This document shows, one piece after another, positions 11,158-24,180 of a stretch of DNA of 64,000 nucleotides. Position numbers and translations under genes: made by a program. The stretch is from Pempheris klunzingeri (lineage: Eukaryota; Chordata; Actinopteri; Acropomatiformes; Pempheridae). Below the pieces are notes generated by a model. It was not told where the DNA came from and ran no database searches. It worked only from the letters and a program-made list of their open reading frames with translations. Each line of letters begins with the position of its first letter. Position 1 is the first letter of the stretch. The stretch spans positions 5,301,501 through 5,365,500 of the forward strand of contig NC_092020.1 in assembly GCF_042242105.1 (NCBI RefSeq), written 5' to 3'.

Positions 11158-14100
11158 AAAAGGCCACATGCAGATTGCAATTTTGTTCTTTACTGTTAGG
11201 GTCCAAGGTTAAAGGCCAAGCTGATGGGTGCTGATCATTCACACTGAGGGGAAGTGAGATAGACAATCAACTCACAGACGGGATAATAGCAGTTAAGAGT
11301 CTGAAGAGCCGCAGGCGTCAAAGCACCTCAGACTATCACAATAACACCTCTCAGACGGCTCGGTCTATCACATCATGTGCCGCCGACCTCACCGGCTGTG
11401 TGTCCCCATTGTTTTATCCCAAACGTACTCATCCTGCTTCTAGAGTTTGTCGCTGCTCTAACAGGAAGTTTCCGAACGGTGAAATGGTGTCAACGAGTGA
11501 TCGTGTATTTCATTGAAAGTATTTTTGGCCACCAGTGTATTTTTATCTGCACACTGTGACGCACACAGAGAGAAAGGCCCCTCAGTTTGCTTGTTTTCTG
11601 AAACTTTATCATTCCATCACTTCTCCAAATCATATCAAGCCCTCTGGCATTTGCAAAAGCTGCAATTTTTCTCGCATTTTTAAAATGAGAACGTGTTTTT
11701 TTTTTATCAAATAATCTTGCAAGTTTTAGACTATAAATACAAAGAGCATGAAGATTTTCAAAATGTATTTACTGATGTGCAAAAGCAAGACAATCCCACA
11801 ATAAATCCTGGAAATATGTTACACAATCTAGCACATTGTTCTCTGCCATAACAATAATTTCTGTCCTTAATTAATCTGCTGAACTCTTTAGCCTGTATCC
11901 GGCTAATGTTATAATATAGTGTATAAAGCATACTCATATATTCATTTTTCTTCACAACTCGATTTCTAATCTATTAAAGATGCCAATATACTCTCCCATG
12001 TGGTTATAGTGCAGCTGTTCATAACAGCAGCCACAGTTGTCACTCCTCTTCTCAAACATCTTGGCAGAGGCGTAACTTGCGAAAGCTTTTCTTCAGCTCT
12101 AATCAAAATGAACAACATCCCTCTGGAGAGCTGAAGCTCTACAGCACGTCTGTAGCAGCTCCAGTGCTCCACCGAGCCAAAATCTAGTTCAGTGTATTCG
12201 AACACAAGAAACTTTCTACAGACCAAGAGGGTCGTTGACTTGCAGATGTCTTATAAATAAAAGACTTTGCCTCTTTCACCACGTGTCAGTCATTTCTGCC
12301 ATAATTTAGCCATCTAAGCCAATGTAATCTTAGTCGGTTCAAACTTAACAAGTCCACAGCTGTGGTGTTTATCTCTCCAGATACCAGATCCGCAGTAGGA
12401 GATGAATTTAATGCCAAAACTGCATGTTTGGCAAAAACTTGAGTTTGTGGAACAGAAAGCTCTTTGTTCAGGGTCAATGAAACAACTGCGTTGCGGCTCT
12501 CAGGCTGAGTCTTCCTCAGACAACAGGGGCAGAAAACGTCTTTGTAAATCAATGAGGTGAAAAAAAGAGGATTTAGAGGTTTACTGGAGCACTGAGCATG
12601 GAAACTGAAGAGAGGGGAGCGTTCACTAACATACTGTAACAAGCACCGTGACGTGCAGGGAAACTGGGTCATTCTGGTGAAACCCCATTCAGAATCAGTC
12701 AGTTTTTCAGTCTCCCATACATTCCTCGCAGTCTGCGGTTAAATGTATTGGGCTGTTGGTAGTTTGAAGGCTCTTTTTGTCCCATGATGAATTGGTTAAG
12801 GGCCGTACATATGTATAGTGTCTGAGCAGGCTGTCACAGTTTATCCAGACCAAACAGACCACTGTAAACAAATATTAGCCCCTGAGGGAGTAAAGTCAAG
12901 GGTTGGCCCTGAAAACTCCTGCCACATGGTGGAAAATAAAACTGTAAACATTAGAAAACACAATTTGATTTGTCTTCTTTATATTCCCACTCCAACAAGT
13001 CATTTGAATAAATGATTGTCTTGTTGTCTTTTAGTTTGTGAATTCTTATGAATTGTCAGCAGATTCATAATTTATAACGACAGCATGTCATCCTTGTCCC
13101 ACAAAAGCGTCCATTTTATCTAATTAAAAAGGGTCTGGGGAGCCAAGTGTGGATTTTGAAGCCATATAAAAGCATCTAATCCTCCAATATATCTTAAAAC
13201 TGAACAATCACCATTGACATAGTAGAGCTCCACTATTAAGCCCCACAGCCATTAAAATGAAATAAAAGGTAATCAGAGGAGTCAGAAATATAATGCATGT
13301 TTTTTTCATTTGCAGTGTGATTCCGTTGTTGTATTTTATTGGTTTTGGATTTTTGTCTGTGTCCTTGAATTGGCGTCGTGTCTGAATCTGCAGCACGTAT
13401 CTCCTAATGGAAATGTGATATTCGCCCATGTTGGCCACCGTAGTCAACTAAAGCTATCATGGTAGCCACATTGTTAACTGTCAGGCAACTTATGTTCTTC
13501 ATTCATTCCTTATTGAATAGGTCAAATCATTCAGCAGACATATAGAATAATATCATTCATACACTTATGACTTAAATATACGATGCGTTCAAACTAAAAA
13601 CATCAACAATAAATACAACATAATTGTTTTGCCCACAGATGCTGGCGTGAGCTAAATTGCATTAAATTACCATTTTTACTGTGTTTACTGCGGGTAAGAT
13701 TTATGGCATTTGAAATAAAATACGAGTATTTTCCGTTTGTTTGACTTGTGGAGTTTGTTAAGCCCTTTTCATGTTGGCATCACAGCAAAATGAGTCACGA
13801 CAGATAAAGAAAAAGACACAAAAACAGGCTCATCATTCATCTATTTCCACATTTATGTGACAAAAGAAAAATTTGAAAACTGTAAGAGCAGACCGAACCA
13901 AGTGGAAAAAATTAGTACAGGAAATGTGAATTTCAGGACCAAGGTGACAAACACAAAATCACTGTGAATCCATATTCCTTAAAAATATATACTTTTCTAG
14001 GGTGAATAGTTTTAGTGACTTTTGTTCCTTGATTGTGCTCCATTCTTTGCTGTACTTCAATGTGTTCAGTCCTGCTGGTGTGACTCAGTTTGTGCTTCTC

Positions 14101-15284
14101 ATGTATCACCATTACTTTACAGTCACAAGACTAAACATCTGATTTTCCGAAAGATAATTACACAGCAATCTTTGAAAAGGTCATTTACCAACAGCTACCT
14201 CTGTTCTGAAGGTCTTTCCAGAAGCCTCAAACACTCTTCTAACCATCTGGGAGCAAAAAAAACAAATCTGTCCACTGCACAGTAAAGATTTTAAACCTGT
14301 TTCCCACATTGCACTTCTTTTTCCTGATTCAAACAAAGGTGGCACACAAACACATCCACCATTCAAGTCATACAAAAAGGAGCTAAAACCAGAAATTTTG
14401 CCACCAAAGACGCTGATGTGTCGTTCCAATATTTGATATTTTCACACAAAATAACATTTTATACTTTGTGTTTTGCAAAAAGAGCATGGACATGCATCAT
14501 TACTGACTAGTAGAACATACAGCCTCAACTGAGGACAGGAAAAAAACTGCGTTTTTTGTCATGCAACAGATTTTTCACCCAGATGGTTAGAGGCGTGTTC
14601 GACGCTTTACTTTCAGAACAGCTGGAAGTGTTGTTAAACAAGCTTCTGGGTTTTTCAAAGGTCGCTTATGTTCTTTTTCAGAAAATCGGATGTCTAGCTC
14701 TGTAACTGGAATGTAATAAAAAGATAAAAACAAAAAAATCTTATGTCTAACCAAACATTGTTCAAACCCACAGGCCTTTATTTTCAATTCTGGAGGAGGT
14801 CCGGAAGTTGCCACACATACCAAATGTGTGAGTATTTCACTGTGTAAACATCGTGAAGCTTCAATGAGGTGTGAGGTTAAGCGGTTACAGAAAATGGGAA
14901 ATGTATACAGATGATTTAAAGGGAAACAATAGCATACATGTAAGGGTTATTGAACCCTGGGTAAGTCATCAAGATTTAAATATTCTGTTATCCTGTTATC
15001 TGGAGTGGCAGGGTGGAGTCCTACGCGCTCTGTGGGATTTAAATGGAACGCAAACACTGCAGGCCTGGAGAAGTGCGTAATTACGAGGCCGTAGAAGGCT
15101 CCAAGGGATGTGTGATTGCGTGTGTGGATGAGGGGTCACTGCGGCGGGCTGAACGCAGAAGACGATACCAGCAGGGATTAATGTTGTTTACTTTCTCCTT
15201 CAAGTGGCCATTGTGTTCGCTTCCACATCACATGACACCTGGTCACAGTCTCCTCATCAGGGTTGTCCTCGACCATCACGAAGG
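11158..15284. other. Intergenic, no supported gene
   Basis: The longest open frame is a minus-strand one at 12286-12672, which has no recognisable domain, no flanking splice pattern and no codon bias. I see no RNA gene. Confidence 0.4.
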
Positions 15285-15337
15285 CACACACACACAAACA
15301 CACACAGCCACACACACACACACACACACACACACAA
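15285..15337. repeat. (CA)n microsatellite
   Basis: Nearly continuous CA dinucleotides with a few interruptions (CAAACA, CAGCCA). It generates spurious His/Thr-repeat ORFs on both strands. Confidence 0.95.
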
Positions 15338-18300
15338 TGGGCCTCTTGTTATCCCCTCTGAGTGTACAGGAAGCTTCCCCTCCAGATTTCGGTTGACTGC
15401 GGAGGGCCCAAATGATGTTGGCATGGCCCCTCACTGACCCCGAATCCTCATCAATAAAGGCCATTGATACACACTCATTTCCTCTGATTAACTGACATCA
15501 TCACCTCTCATCCCACTGCCACTATCAATCTAGTCAACACTGAGAGTCAGCACTGACAATATGGTCGTACCCGGTCGGTCGTTTCTGCTGACCTCTTATG
15601 TGTTGAATTCTGTATAAACAGCGTTTAACGTTTAGTTAGCTGAGACAGTTCCCGCCTTAATATCCATTAATATGGTCGTTAAAGAGCTCGTTATCAGTAA
15701 TGCACCATAAAAATGCCTGCTGTGGCTTTGAACCTCACTCTCACTTCTGATGTTTCCTAATATTTCTTTTTTTTTTATGATTAAGCTCTATTTTCCCTCA
15801 ACAATTCAATTTAGGCAAACCCATCCCAGCTGCCGGGTTTTGTAGAGTTCAGATTCAGGGTCATACAACATGAGAAAGTATTAGATTCGCTGAAATGGAG
15901 TATTTGTCAAAGAGTGGAGACACTGAGTCTGAAGGTTTGGTGACATCTTACTCCTGTTGTTTCAGAAAAGTCATCCAGCAGAGACTGAAGTTTGTTCTGC
16001 TTGGTGCTCCCGCTGCAAAGCTCATGAAGGAATTCAGCGCTGGATAGCAAAGCGGAAGATTATCTCTTACACCTGAGACATTAAGAAGTGAAAATAATGT
16101 CACAAAACAATTACTTTTTGGCATCTGAGGACCACAGAAAAACATTTAGATAAGTTTAAAAGCGCCGTGTGTAGGAAGTAGGAATTTGAAAAATGGCAAA
16201 GGAACCCCCAGCTTTAATTTTTTCATCATGGCTTCTCCTTCTCCTGCTCCTCCTCCGTCTCCGATGATGGTGATGATGGCACATGCTGTTTTCAGAGGCA
16301 TTCAGTCAGTGGATTTGAGGAATGAAAAATGTAAAGCAGATGTCCAGATGTGTTTGTCAGGACAGCCAAAATCCCACCACAGCATCCGTGTTGAGAAGCA
16401 CAAACATAAATTCTGATGGGATGTTGTACTGGCAGCCAGAGAGAGAGCCAGAGATTTCGTAACGGATAGACAGACATTTTCTTTTCTATTGGCCTCGTTG
16501 GGCTAAATCTGGTTGCTGTGAGACCAACATACCTACACATACAGCACATTTAAATGCACAACACTTCAATCGTAGACTTTTCACAAGCTTGGCGCCTGAA
16601 CCCTTGGTGGTCAAAGTCTGTTTTAGTGATGTGTGGATTTCTTGCTGTCATGTCAGCATCTCAAAACAAATTGTCGTAAAGCCTTTGGGTAAATGTGAAA
16701 TGATTATGAAAAACAGAGTTTAAATGAGACTCAGATGTGTGTAGACGTATAGGCCATCTTCTCATCTTCCCTCTCTCCTTTCCTTCTTCGAAGCTCCTCA
16801 TTTGTTGTACAAAGGAATCAGTCACGACGTATACTTATCTAACCAAAAACACAACTGGCAGCTTTGTGTCCCCAATTACTCCGTCTGCCAGCCTGTAATG
16901 AGACACATGAGTTGGACGGTGAGCCCCTCAGTTGCATAAACGACCCGGAGATTTGCATGCATACACAAACACACTACAGATACACTGCGGAGGCCACAGC
17001 AGACAAACAACTCTTGGGTGGACAAATACTTAACATTCCCCTGGGGTGGCCACACACACACACATTTACACTCACCAGGATGACCTTTCAGCAGGAGGAC
17101 AGGACTTCAACACATATTTTTTTGGCAAGCATCTGGTGAAAATGTCCTTGAGCAACTCATCTGTCCTACACGAGATCCTTGTGCTCTGTTTGATGGCCTG
17201 ACCCATGTTCTGACCTTGCTGAGGAGGGGACACACATGAGTCAAAAAAGAAAAGAAAAGAACAAAAAGTATTTCACACACGCAGGCACAGACAAACTCAT
17301 TCAAAAGGAAATTCCAGTATTTTTCAACGCGGCTCGTGTTCTCATTCACATAATCGAGTCCAGCTTGGTTTTCTACCAAATTTCGCTTTTTTTTTTTATT
17401 TAATTGGAACAGTAAAAATGTCTTGGGTTGTGAAATTTGCTCCCACTTTTTGTCCATTCAAATAGTGAATGAGCCCCTCCTCTGCTGCTGCAGCCTCAAC
17501 ATGTTGGTGAATTTTTCAGAGGGTACAGCTCAAGCACAAAGTAACTTTGGAGCCTAAGCACAAAGCCACTGTCGGTACATTGTAAGCCCTGAATGCAGAA
17601 GTAGCTTAACTTTGCACTCTCCACCTCCACTGTAGAGATTATCTTGTAGAGAACAGCGCTTGTTGGGCAAAGCAGCAACGGTTTTATAAGTCATTTAAAA
17701 GGCCAGACTCAGAGTCCAAACGGTCCTGAGGAGGCGCAGGACAAGACACAAACCTACAGGCTACGGCAGAACCAGACTTTCTCTAGTTTGTTTGAAAACT
17801 GTCAGGATGTTCATGCTGCTTGCCTCGATATGTGCTGTGTTTAGGGAGCCTCTGCAACAAGGGGGGAGAGTGCAAAGTTAGCATTGTAACATGACATTTT
17901 GGCTTGTCACAGTAGGAAAAGAACTGGTATTATTGACAACATTAATTTTGGATGTGTCCCAGTAAGCCACGACAGTCAGTCAGCATGCACACTGCCAGCA
18001 CCCTGAATCTATAGCAGCTAAATGGAACTCAGACATCATTGATTTGATGATTTACACCTGTGCTTATCCTACTGTGGCAAGTCAATGGTTGAAAAATGCT
18101 GGAATTTCCTTTTCAGTGACATTGATCTCATCTAAAAAAATACAGATATTGTTGCTAATATCAGTGTCAGCCTTTGGGATGTAGGTCAAGTTGAAAAACT
18201 AATTTCAGGAATTTTAAAATATCCTGCCTCAGCAGGGTTTGATCATAAAGAATACTTTTCCAGATTGTTTCATTCTCCAGAACACATCAAAAACCTGAGC

Positions 18301-18998
18301 ACAGCAAAAGATGGGTGGAGAGAAAAGGTCCAACTGGCCCATGCAGCATACTCAGCATGCTCAGCCTCCATCCGTTATTATTTCAGACAGCAGGCTGAAC
18401 ATGGGCCAAAATGAGTGGAGGACAAGATGCAATATATAACACATTCAAACCAGTGAACTCACGGCACAGGTTGCTGGGTGGAAGCAAAATGGTAATATGA
18501 AGAACACATGAGGACGTTTTGTCAGCTGTGGATCAGCATGAAGTCTTCCGTCGAGGGAACACAGCAGACAATAACAGACAAAATGCTTACAGCACCTTCA
18601 CCGAGGCCAGCACACAGTCTGCTCACAGGAGTGCTGGATGACTTAGCCGTGTCTCTGTTTTTCTGCTTTGTTCCCGCTCGTCCATTTTCGTCCCTCAGTC
18701 TCTCTTTTATTCTCTGTCTATTTCAGACTTGTCTTTTCAGATTCTTACCTCCCCTTTGTCAGCACCCATTGACCTTTGACTTTTAGTTAAAACGCCAAAG
18801 AATTAAGGGATTAACGGTCAGATAATGATATCCACAGGAGGAGGCATTGCAATAGTCTGTAGCATGTAGCCGGTAGTCTGTTTTCCACCCCTTGCCCTTC
18901 AGAGACCCATTGCTGACGATATGTGTGCAGAAGGTCTTCCAATTTGTTGGTCAGGCGGGAGTCACTGTTCCTGTTCTCAGGGCAGAAACGGGCAGAGC
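15338..18998. other. Intergenic, no supported gene
   Basis: No recognisable coding exon, RNA or transposon. A short GATGATGGT-type trinucleotide run occurs near 16262-16280. Confidence 0.4.
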
Positions 18999-19033
18999 GT
19001 GTGTGTGTGCCGTGTGTGTGTGTGTGTGTGTGC
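18999..19033. repeat. (TG)n microsatellite
   Basis: TG dinucleotides interrupted once by GTGCCGTG. Confidence 0.92.
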
Positions 19034-19446
19034 ACATTTGGTGTTCATATGATGGAATTATAAGTGCCCTGGGGGTTATCTGCTACAGGGGAAAGCCTGC
19101 CAAACAACCCTTCAGAAAAGAAACTCTCCACACAATGTGAGGTCACTTTCTCCCTGCACCAGTCAGCACTGCGCCAGCCCCCCCACGGCATCCATCAAAC
19201 CTGAAAGGATTTTCTTAAATTACCTCAGACAAGTGTGGAGAGAGCAGAGAAAGGGAGTAGGAATGTCAAATTGGAATTTCTTTGTTGGAGCACCATCTTT
19301 CAAAATAGGAAGTATTCAGATCTTATCAGTGTCTTTTTTTTTTTTTTATGTAAAAAAATCTTAATTTGAAACATAATTCTTCTTTAATTATGTAATTCCT
19401 TCTTCCAGTTATTAGTTTCTTCCAGTATCATTTATCTATCCATCTA

Positions 19447-19840
19447 TCCATCCATCCATCCATTTTCTATACCGCTTATCCGTCACGGTCGCGGGGGGAG
19501 CTGGAGCCTATACTCTCACACTCACACCTACGGGCAATTTAGAGTTACCAATTAACCTAATGTGCATGTCTTCGGATTGTGGGAGGAAGCCGGAGTACCC
19601 GGAGAGAACCCACGATAGCATGGGGAGAACATGCAAACTCCACGCAGAAACAATTGGTAACTCTAAATTGCCCGTAGGTGTGAGTGTGAGAGTGAGTGGT
19701 TGTCTGTCTGTATGTGGCCCTGCGATTGACTGGCAACCAGTCCAGGGTGTACCCCGCCTCTCGCCCGAAGCCAGCTGGGATAGGCTCCAGCTCCCCCCGC
19801 GACCCTGACGGATAAGCGGTATAGAAAATGGATGGATGGA
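19447..19840. repeat. Fold-back (inverted) dispersed repeat with asymmetric arms
   Basis: Two copies of one repeat lie tail to tail. The outer arms are 19447-19511 (CATCCATTTTCTATACCGCT onward) and 19779-19840 (its reverse complement, ending AGAAAATGGATGGATGG). The inner arms are about 19511-19553 and 19651-19693 (CTACGGGCAATTTAGAG and its reverse complement). The central loop (about 19554-19650) carries the GGGAGGAAGCCGGAGTACCC and GGGGAGAACATGCAAACTCC blocks common in fish genomes. The right arm has about 85 extra bases (19694-19778) that the left arm lacks. ORFs across this block are artefacts. Confidence 0.85.
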
Positions 19841-19940
19841 TTGATGGAGTGTTAGAGTAGAAGTAAAAGGAGCATAAAATGGAAATACTCAAAATTGCCT
19901 GTACAGCACTTGAGAAACTAACTTTCCACCACTGCCCCTT
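19841..19940 (-). repeat. Fragment of the 'ACTCAAGTA' teleost repeat
   Basis: Read on the minus strand it contains AGTGGTGGAAAGTTAG, then GAGTATTTCCATTTTATG. This matches the element at 28415-29150. The fold-back to its left appears to have inserted into or beside this older repeat. Confidence 0.55.
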
Positions 19941-20484
19941 GGGTCTTTCCCACTCCTCAACTGTAATACCATGTAGCCAACAAAATGGAAACACTCGCAT
20001 AATTTCCAGCATTATTCAATTATTCTAAACGTTTCTGGATTTGGCACCAGCTTCCCTTCATTCATCAGTAAAATGCAACATATTCATTACAAACTGTTTA
20101 GGTCATTTAGTTGGAAAGTCCCCCAGGACGGAGTGATCTAAATAATTCTCAACCCACATTAATCACAGAATTTGGTTGTTTACATGCGCACATCAAAAGC
20201 TAAATTGCACGATCCCTTTTTGGCACCATCCTAAGCAGTACTTACACATCCTAAGCGCTGTGCAAAGCCTTCCTCTGCTGTACCAACCGTTGTTTTTCTG
20301 CCTGCTGCTAAGTACAATAGTATTAAACTCTCAAGTAGCAGAGAGGAAGAGGGGAAAACTCATTTGAGCATTAATCGTGTTTTCTTATGCAGAATTATGA
20401 TAATCTTTGTCACAACTCATCCTCCATTTTTTCAGCTTTATCTTAGATCCAAAACTCAGCTAATCTAACAGTACAGTGATAGAT

Positions 20485-22883
20485 CTATCTGTCTATATAT
20501 TTTGTGTAAAGCTTTAGGACTTGAATGATTGATGTAACTGTTGTTCTGTGATGACAGGGGAGGTCTCTATCACGGCTGATCAGAAAGTCCAACAATGTGC
20601 CTCTGGCCGCACCACTGAAACAATATAGTGATAAGATGTTTAGCTCTGGGGGAGACAGCAATCTCCACCAATCAAGAAGGGAAGTCAACAACGCTGCAAG
20701 ACACAAGCCTAATTCATGTAAAGTACTGTTGATGTGCATGACTCCAGCAACTCAGAAATGCACAAAATAAATGCCATGACCTTTGGCACCTATCAGTGCT
20801 GGAATGCCAATTGACATGCACTGTGGAGGAAGTTTTACTTCAAGTTTGGCCTGTGGATGCTTCCAGAACATGGTCAGCACCATAGCCAGCACAACCAGAA
20901 GTGTGAACTCTTGTGCATGACACCACATAATTAGGAATCTGCTCCCTTCTCCAGGTCTAATCAGCTCCAAACACTCAGAGACTCAGCCAAAGCGCAGATC
21001 ACACTCAGGTCTAATTTAAGAGCAGACAATCTATCCCTTTATTCGATAAAAGATAACTCATGAATATAGTTTGATGGTTGAATGAGGCAGATCCTTCTTT
21101 AGTAGAAAAGGGAGCACATAGATCATTGAGCGACTCCCCTTTCCTTGCACAACTTTTCAAAACAGAACTGCCTGGCACACGCACCACGAACGGTGTACGC
21201 CAGAGAATCTGACAGTCCTGCACGTACCATCATGTCTCTCTCAGGATTTAATCCTTGAGAGCCTGATGTTCACAGGGCACCATGCCCATCATGTCATCTT
21301 CGTGGGCCATCGCTTCCAGGTAAGAGCAGTGCCAGAAGCAGGTGAGTTCATGTGCACCATAGTGTTGTTGGACCATGGATAATTGGCAGCATACCATGTC
21401 TGAATCGCTCCAGCAAAGAGGAGATCTGTCAGAGGAGAAGAAAGGAGCACGTACTGAACATGGCTTGACTTGGCCTGAATGTTCTGGTGAACTGGAATTT
21501 AGTCTGTCCTGACAAATGGGCTGACAATCCAGCTCTCTGTCTGATTTTAACATCAGTGATGGTTGAACTTTGGCCTGCTTGTTGATACTTCCGAGGTCAA
21601 GCTGCTTGTTTCTCACTTAAAGTTCTGCAGCATTAACATTACTGCATTCATGTCCAGCGCCCTGATGTGACAGTGCTCCTGTGGAGTCCATACTTGACAT
21701 ATTCAACTTCATCCCACTGATTCCTCTTCAGTTTCGCCAGGCCAAAGCACGAGTGGATATCCTCCTCAGAGATACCGAAAGTCTGGCAGAGTCCAGCCAA
21801 ACCTTTTCTTCAACTGATCATAAATTCTGTATCAGGAGCTGAATCTACTTACCTGTGTAGACAAAGATTAATTAATGTGAAAAATTATTTAGTTCATGCC
21901 ATAAAAAAAGAGATGGATTTCCTGGCAACAAAAGACTGAGATGATGCGCTGCAGCTGTTTCTCTGAGCTGACGGTGTGCTGTGGACGGGATGACTGGCGT
22001 TGTTCTACAGCGAGTCCAACAGTCATTCATTTGAATGAATGCAAATTTCTAAAAACAGCTAAAGAGAAAAAAAAATCACAATACAGACCTTTGTTCACAT
22101 CCTTAAGAGAAACTAAAGAAATAACATCTCTGCAGAAGTGGCTTCATAACTCCGGTAAATTTGGGAGATGGACAGCAAATTTAGAGCATATGGTTCAGCC
22201 ACAGCATTCTGACATGAAGTTGGGACACAGCTGCACTGCCACTCCTGGATGTACTTCAGCAGGGACCCGCATTCAGCTGTGGCATTAAATAGGTCACTAA
22301 GCCGTCCGGTGGACTGTCTACAAGCATTGTCTACAATAAGCAAGTCTCCCTCTACTTCGACATGATTGGTGCAGACAAAAGAACTTTTAATACTTCCTCA
22401 CTGCTCAACCACAAGCTGCTCTGCCTCACTGCTGATGTGAGCTGCAAGACAAGGAGGCCTCTAGCAGCTAGTGTATGTCCACTTCTAGATGTTGATAAAG
22501 GCAGCACAGAATTCCACAGTGGTGAGAAAGAGCAAGGATAAGAGATCATCATCTTCACAGCCATGTGGTATGAAATCAATCTACTGAGAGGTTACACTCT
22601 ACCTCAGAGCAGAGCATTAAGGAAAATCCTCAGAAGAAGACCCACTGCTGTGAAAAGAGCACATACCAGCTGGTGCAGGAAGCTGGCAGTGCGTGATTTC
22701 CTCATTGCTGGTGAGAATTGATGACAGCAACTCAGGCACAGCACCGCATTCTTCCGACGAGGCCCCGCTTGGCCAGGCTGGTGTCGTGGTGGTGGAATGA
22801 GCTGTGAATGAGGAGTAAGGTTGATGCTGCCCTTTCAATAAGATGTAGGGTTGAATGGGTTCATTTTGGGTTGCTGAACACAA
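20485..22883 (-). mobile_element. Possible decayed retroelement with tyrosine-recombinase-like fragment
   Basis: Seven short minus-strand ORFs follow each other over 2.4 kb. At about 21060-21190 the minus strand, read across two frames, gives CFEKLCKERG and then YVLPFLLKKDLPHSTIKLY. This pattern resembles the N-terminal core-binding domain of DIRS/Ngaro tyrosine recombinases (F..WC..RG, then FL...L..STIK.Y). Stops and frame changes interrupt it, and I cannot identify the catalytic R-H-R-Y residues or a reverse transcriptase. This is a weak assignment from one short motif; the rest of the block is unrecognised. Confidence 0.27.
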
Positions 22884-23064
22884 TTTTATGACATTTCAGA
22901 GCTCAAATGTGTGAAGGTGAGTTTAAGACCCCTGTGTGAACTACATTACAAGGCACTGATATGCCTGAGCAGCCGTGCTTGGCACACAGAACCACTTTGC
23001 TTTGGTCCGATGGAACATCAGAAGCAAGGACGGAAACATTCAGACAGCTGCAGGCTTGCAACAC

Positions 23065-23087
23065 TGTGTGTGTGTGTGTGTGTGTGC
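23065..23087. repeat. (TG)n microsatellite
   Basis: Short TG tract. Confidence 0.9.
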
Positions 23088-23224
23088 ATAGTGTTGGTTT
23101 GGGGAATCACAGGACAAAGAGAAATTTCTTTTTTCTATGTTTTTGCTATTTCTTGTTCGGCCTTTAGTTGTGAAATTCAATGACTGACAAGTAAGGGATC
23201 TGATTATCCTCTGTGCCAGTGTGT

Positions 23225-23226
<2 letters not shown>

Positions 23227-23279
<53 letters not shown>
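23227..23279. repeat. (TG)n microsatellite, about 26 units
   Basis: Perfect TG dinucleotide run, one of the longest uninterrupted tracts in the window. Confidence 0.95.
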
Positions 23280-23283
<4 letters not shown>

Positions 23284-23989
23284 CTCTTGTATTACTTACT
23301 TGATGGGGCCTGAAAACTGGGAGCACACTCACAGTGTGGGGTGTGGGGTTCATAGTGTCTTCTATTTCAGCAAGGGCAGCTTTTGTTGGATGCTTCTGCC
23401 AACATCAACCTCAAGAGAGCCTGTGAGCAATGCATCCTGGTACATGTAGGCACTGCCAACACGGCTCTGGAAGCAGGAGAACACAGCTTTCCTGGTCCAT
23501 AAAGCACAACTGAGGTATCTATTGTTACGGTTAACTGCATTTACAATCAACATTGATTGCACATCCACATAAAACATGACAAAATTTCCCTTTAAGTAAT
23601 TTTTTGAATGCAAAAACATTTCATGGGTTCACTTTCACAAATCTGAAGATGTGTTGCTTTTCCCTTTATTCAAATAATCTAAATTTACTTTGAACTATTT
23701 GGAGTTTTAGTCTATTGGTTGGACAAAACAAGCATTGTGAAGTCGTCAGTTTGAGCTCTAAGTAATTGTGATAGCATTTCTCACAAATTCAAAATTTTTA
23801 TAATCAAATCAAGTCAATCAATAAATCAATCAAATCAAACAAATGATTAGGGAGAAAATCATCAGCAGATTAATGCATAATGAAAATAATTATTAGTTGT
23901 GCTTATGTACTACATAGGGCTGGTTATAACTGAGCAGTAAACGCCTTCTATTACATTAATGCATAAGTTATAATAATGTAATTATATAA

Positions 23990-24180
23990 CATATAAAACT
24001 GCAACAGTCAGTGTTTTTACTTTCAGTATTTTAAGTACAATTTTCTGATCACACTTACATACTTTTACTCCAGTAAAATTTTCACTGCAGTACTTTTACT
24101 TGTGAGTATTTTTAGTGTCAGATTTGTGCTTTTACTGTAGTAAAGGATCTGGATACTTCCTCCACCGCTGGACTTGACCA
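23990..24180 (+). repeat. Terminal part of the 'ACTCAAGTA' teleost repeat
   Basis: Contains TACTTTTACTCCAGTAAAAT, GTACTTTTACTTGTGAGTAT and then GGATCTGGATACTTCCTCCACC. This is the characteristic end of a very common fish repeat made of TACTTTTACTCAAGTA-like modules. It is the same family as the copy at 28415-29150. Confidence 0.65.

Noticed and set aside
12286-12672. Minus-strand ORF of 128 codons
   Set aside because: No motif, no splice pattern and ordinary intergenic composition.
16876-17139. ORFs rich in His/Thr and Cys/Val near CA runs, here and at other microsatellites
   Set aside because: Dinucleotide repeats produce such frames on both strands.
19557-20012. Minus-strand ORF of 151 codons
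   Set aside because: It lies almost entirely inside the fold-back repeat; the open frame reflects repeat sequence.
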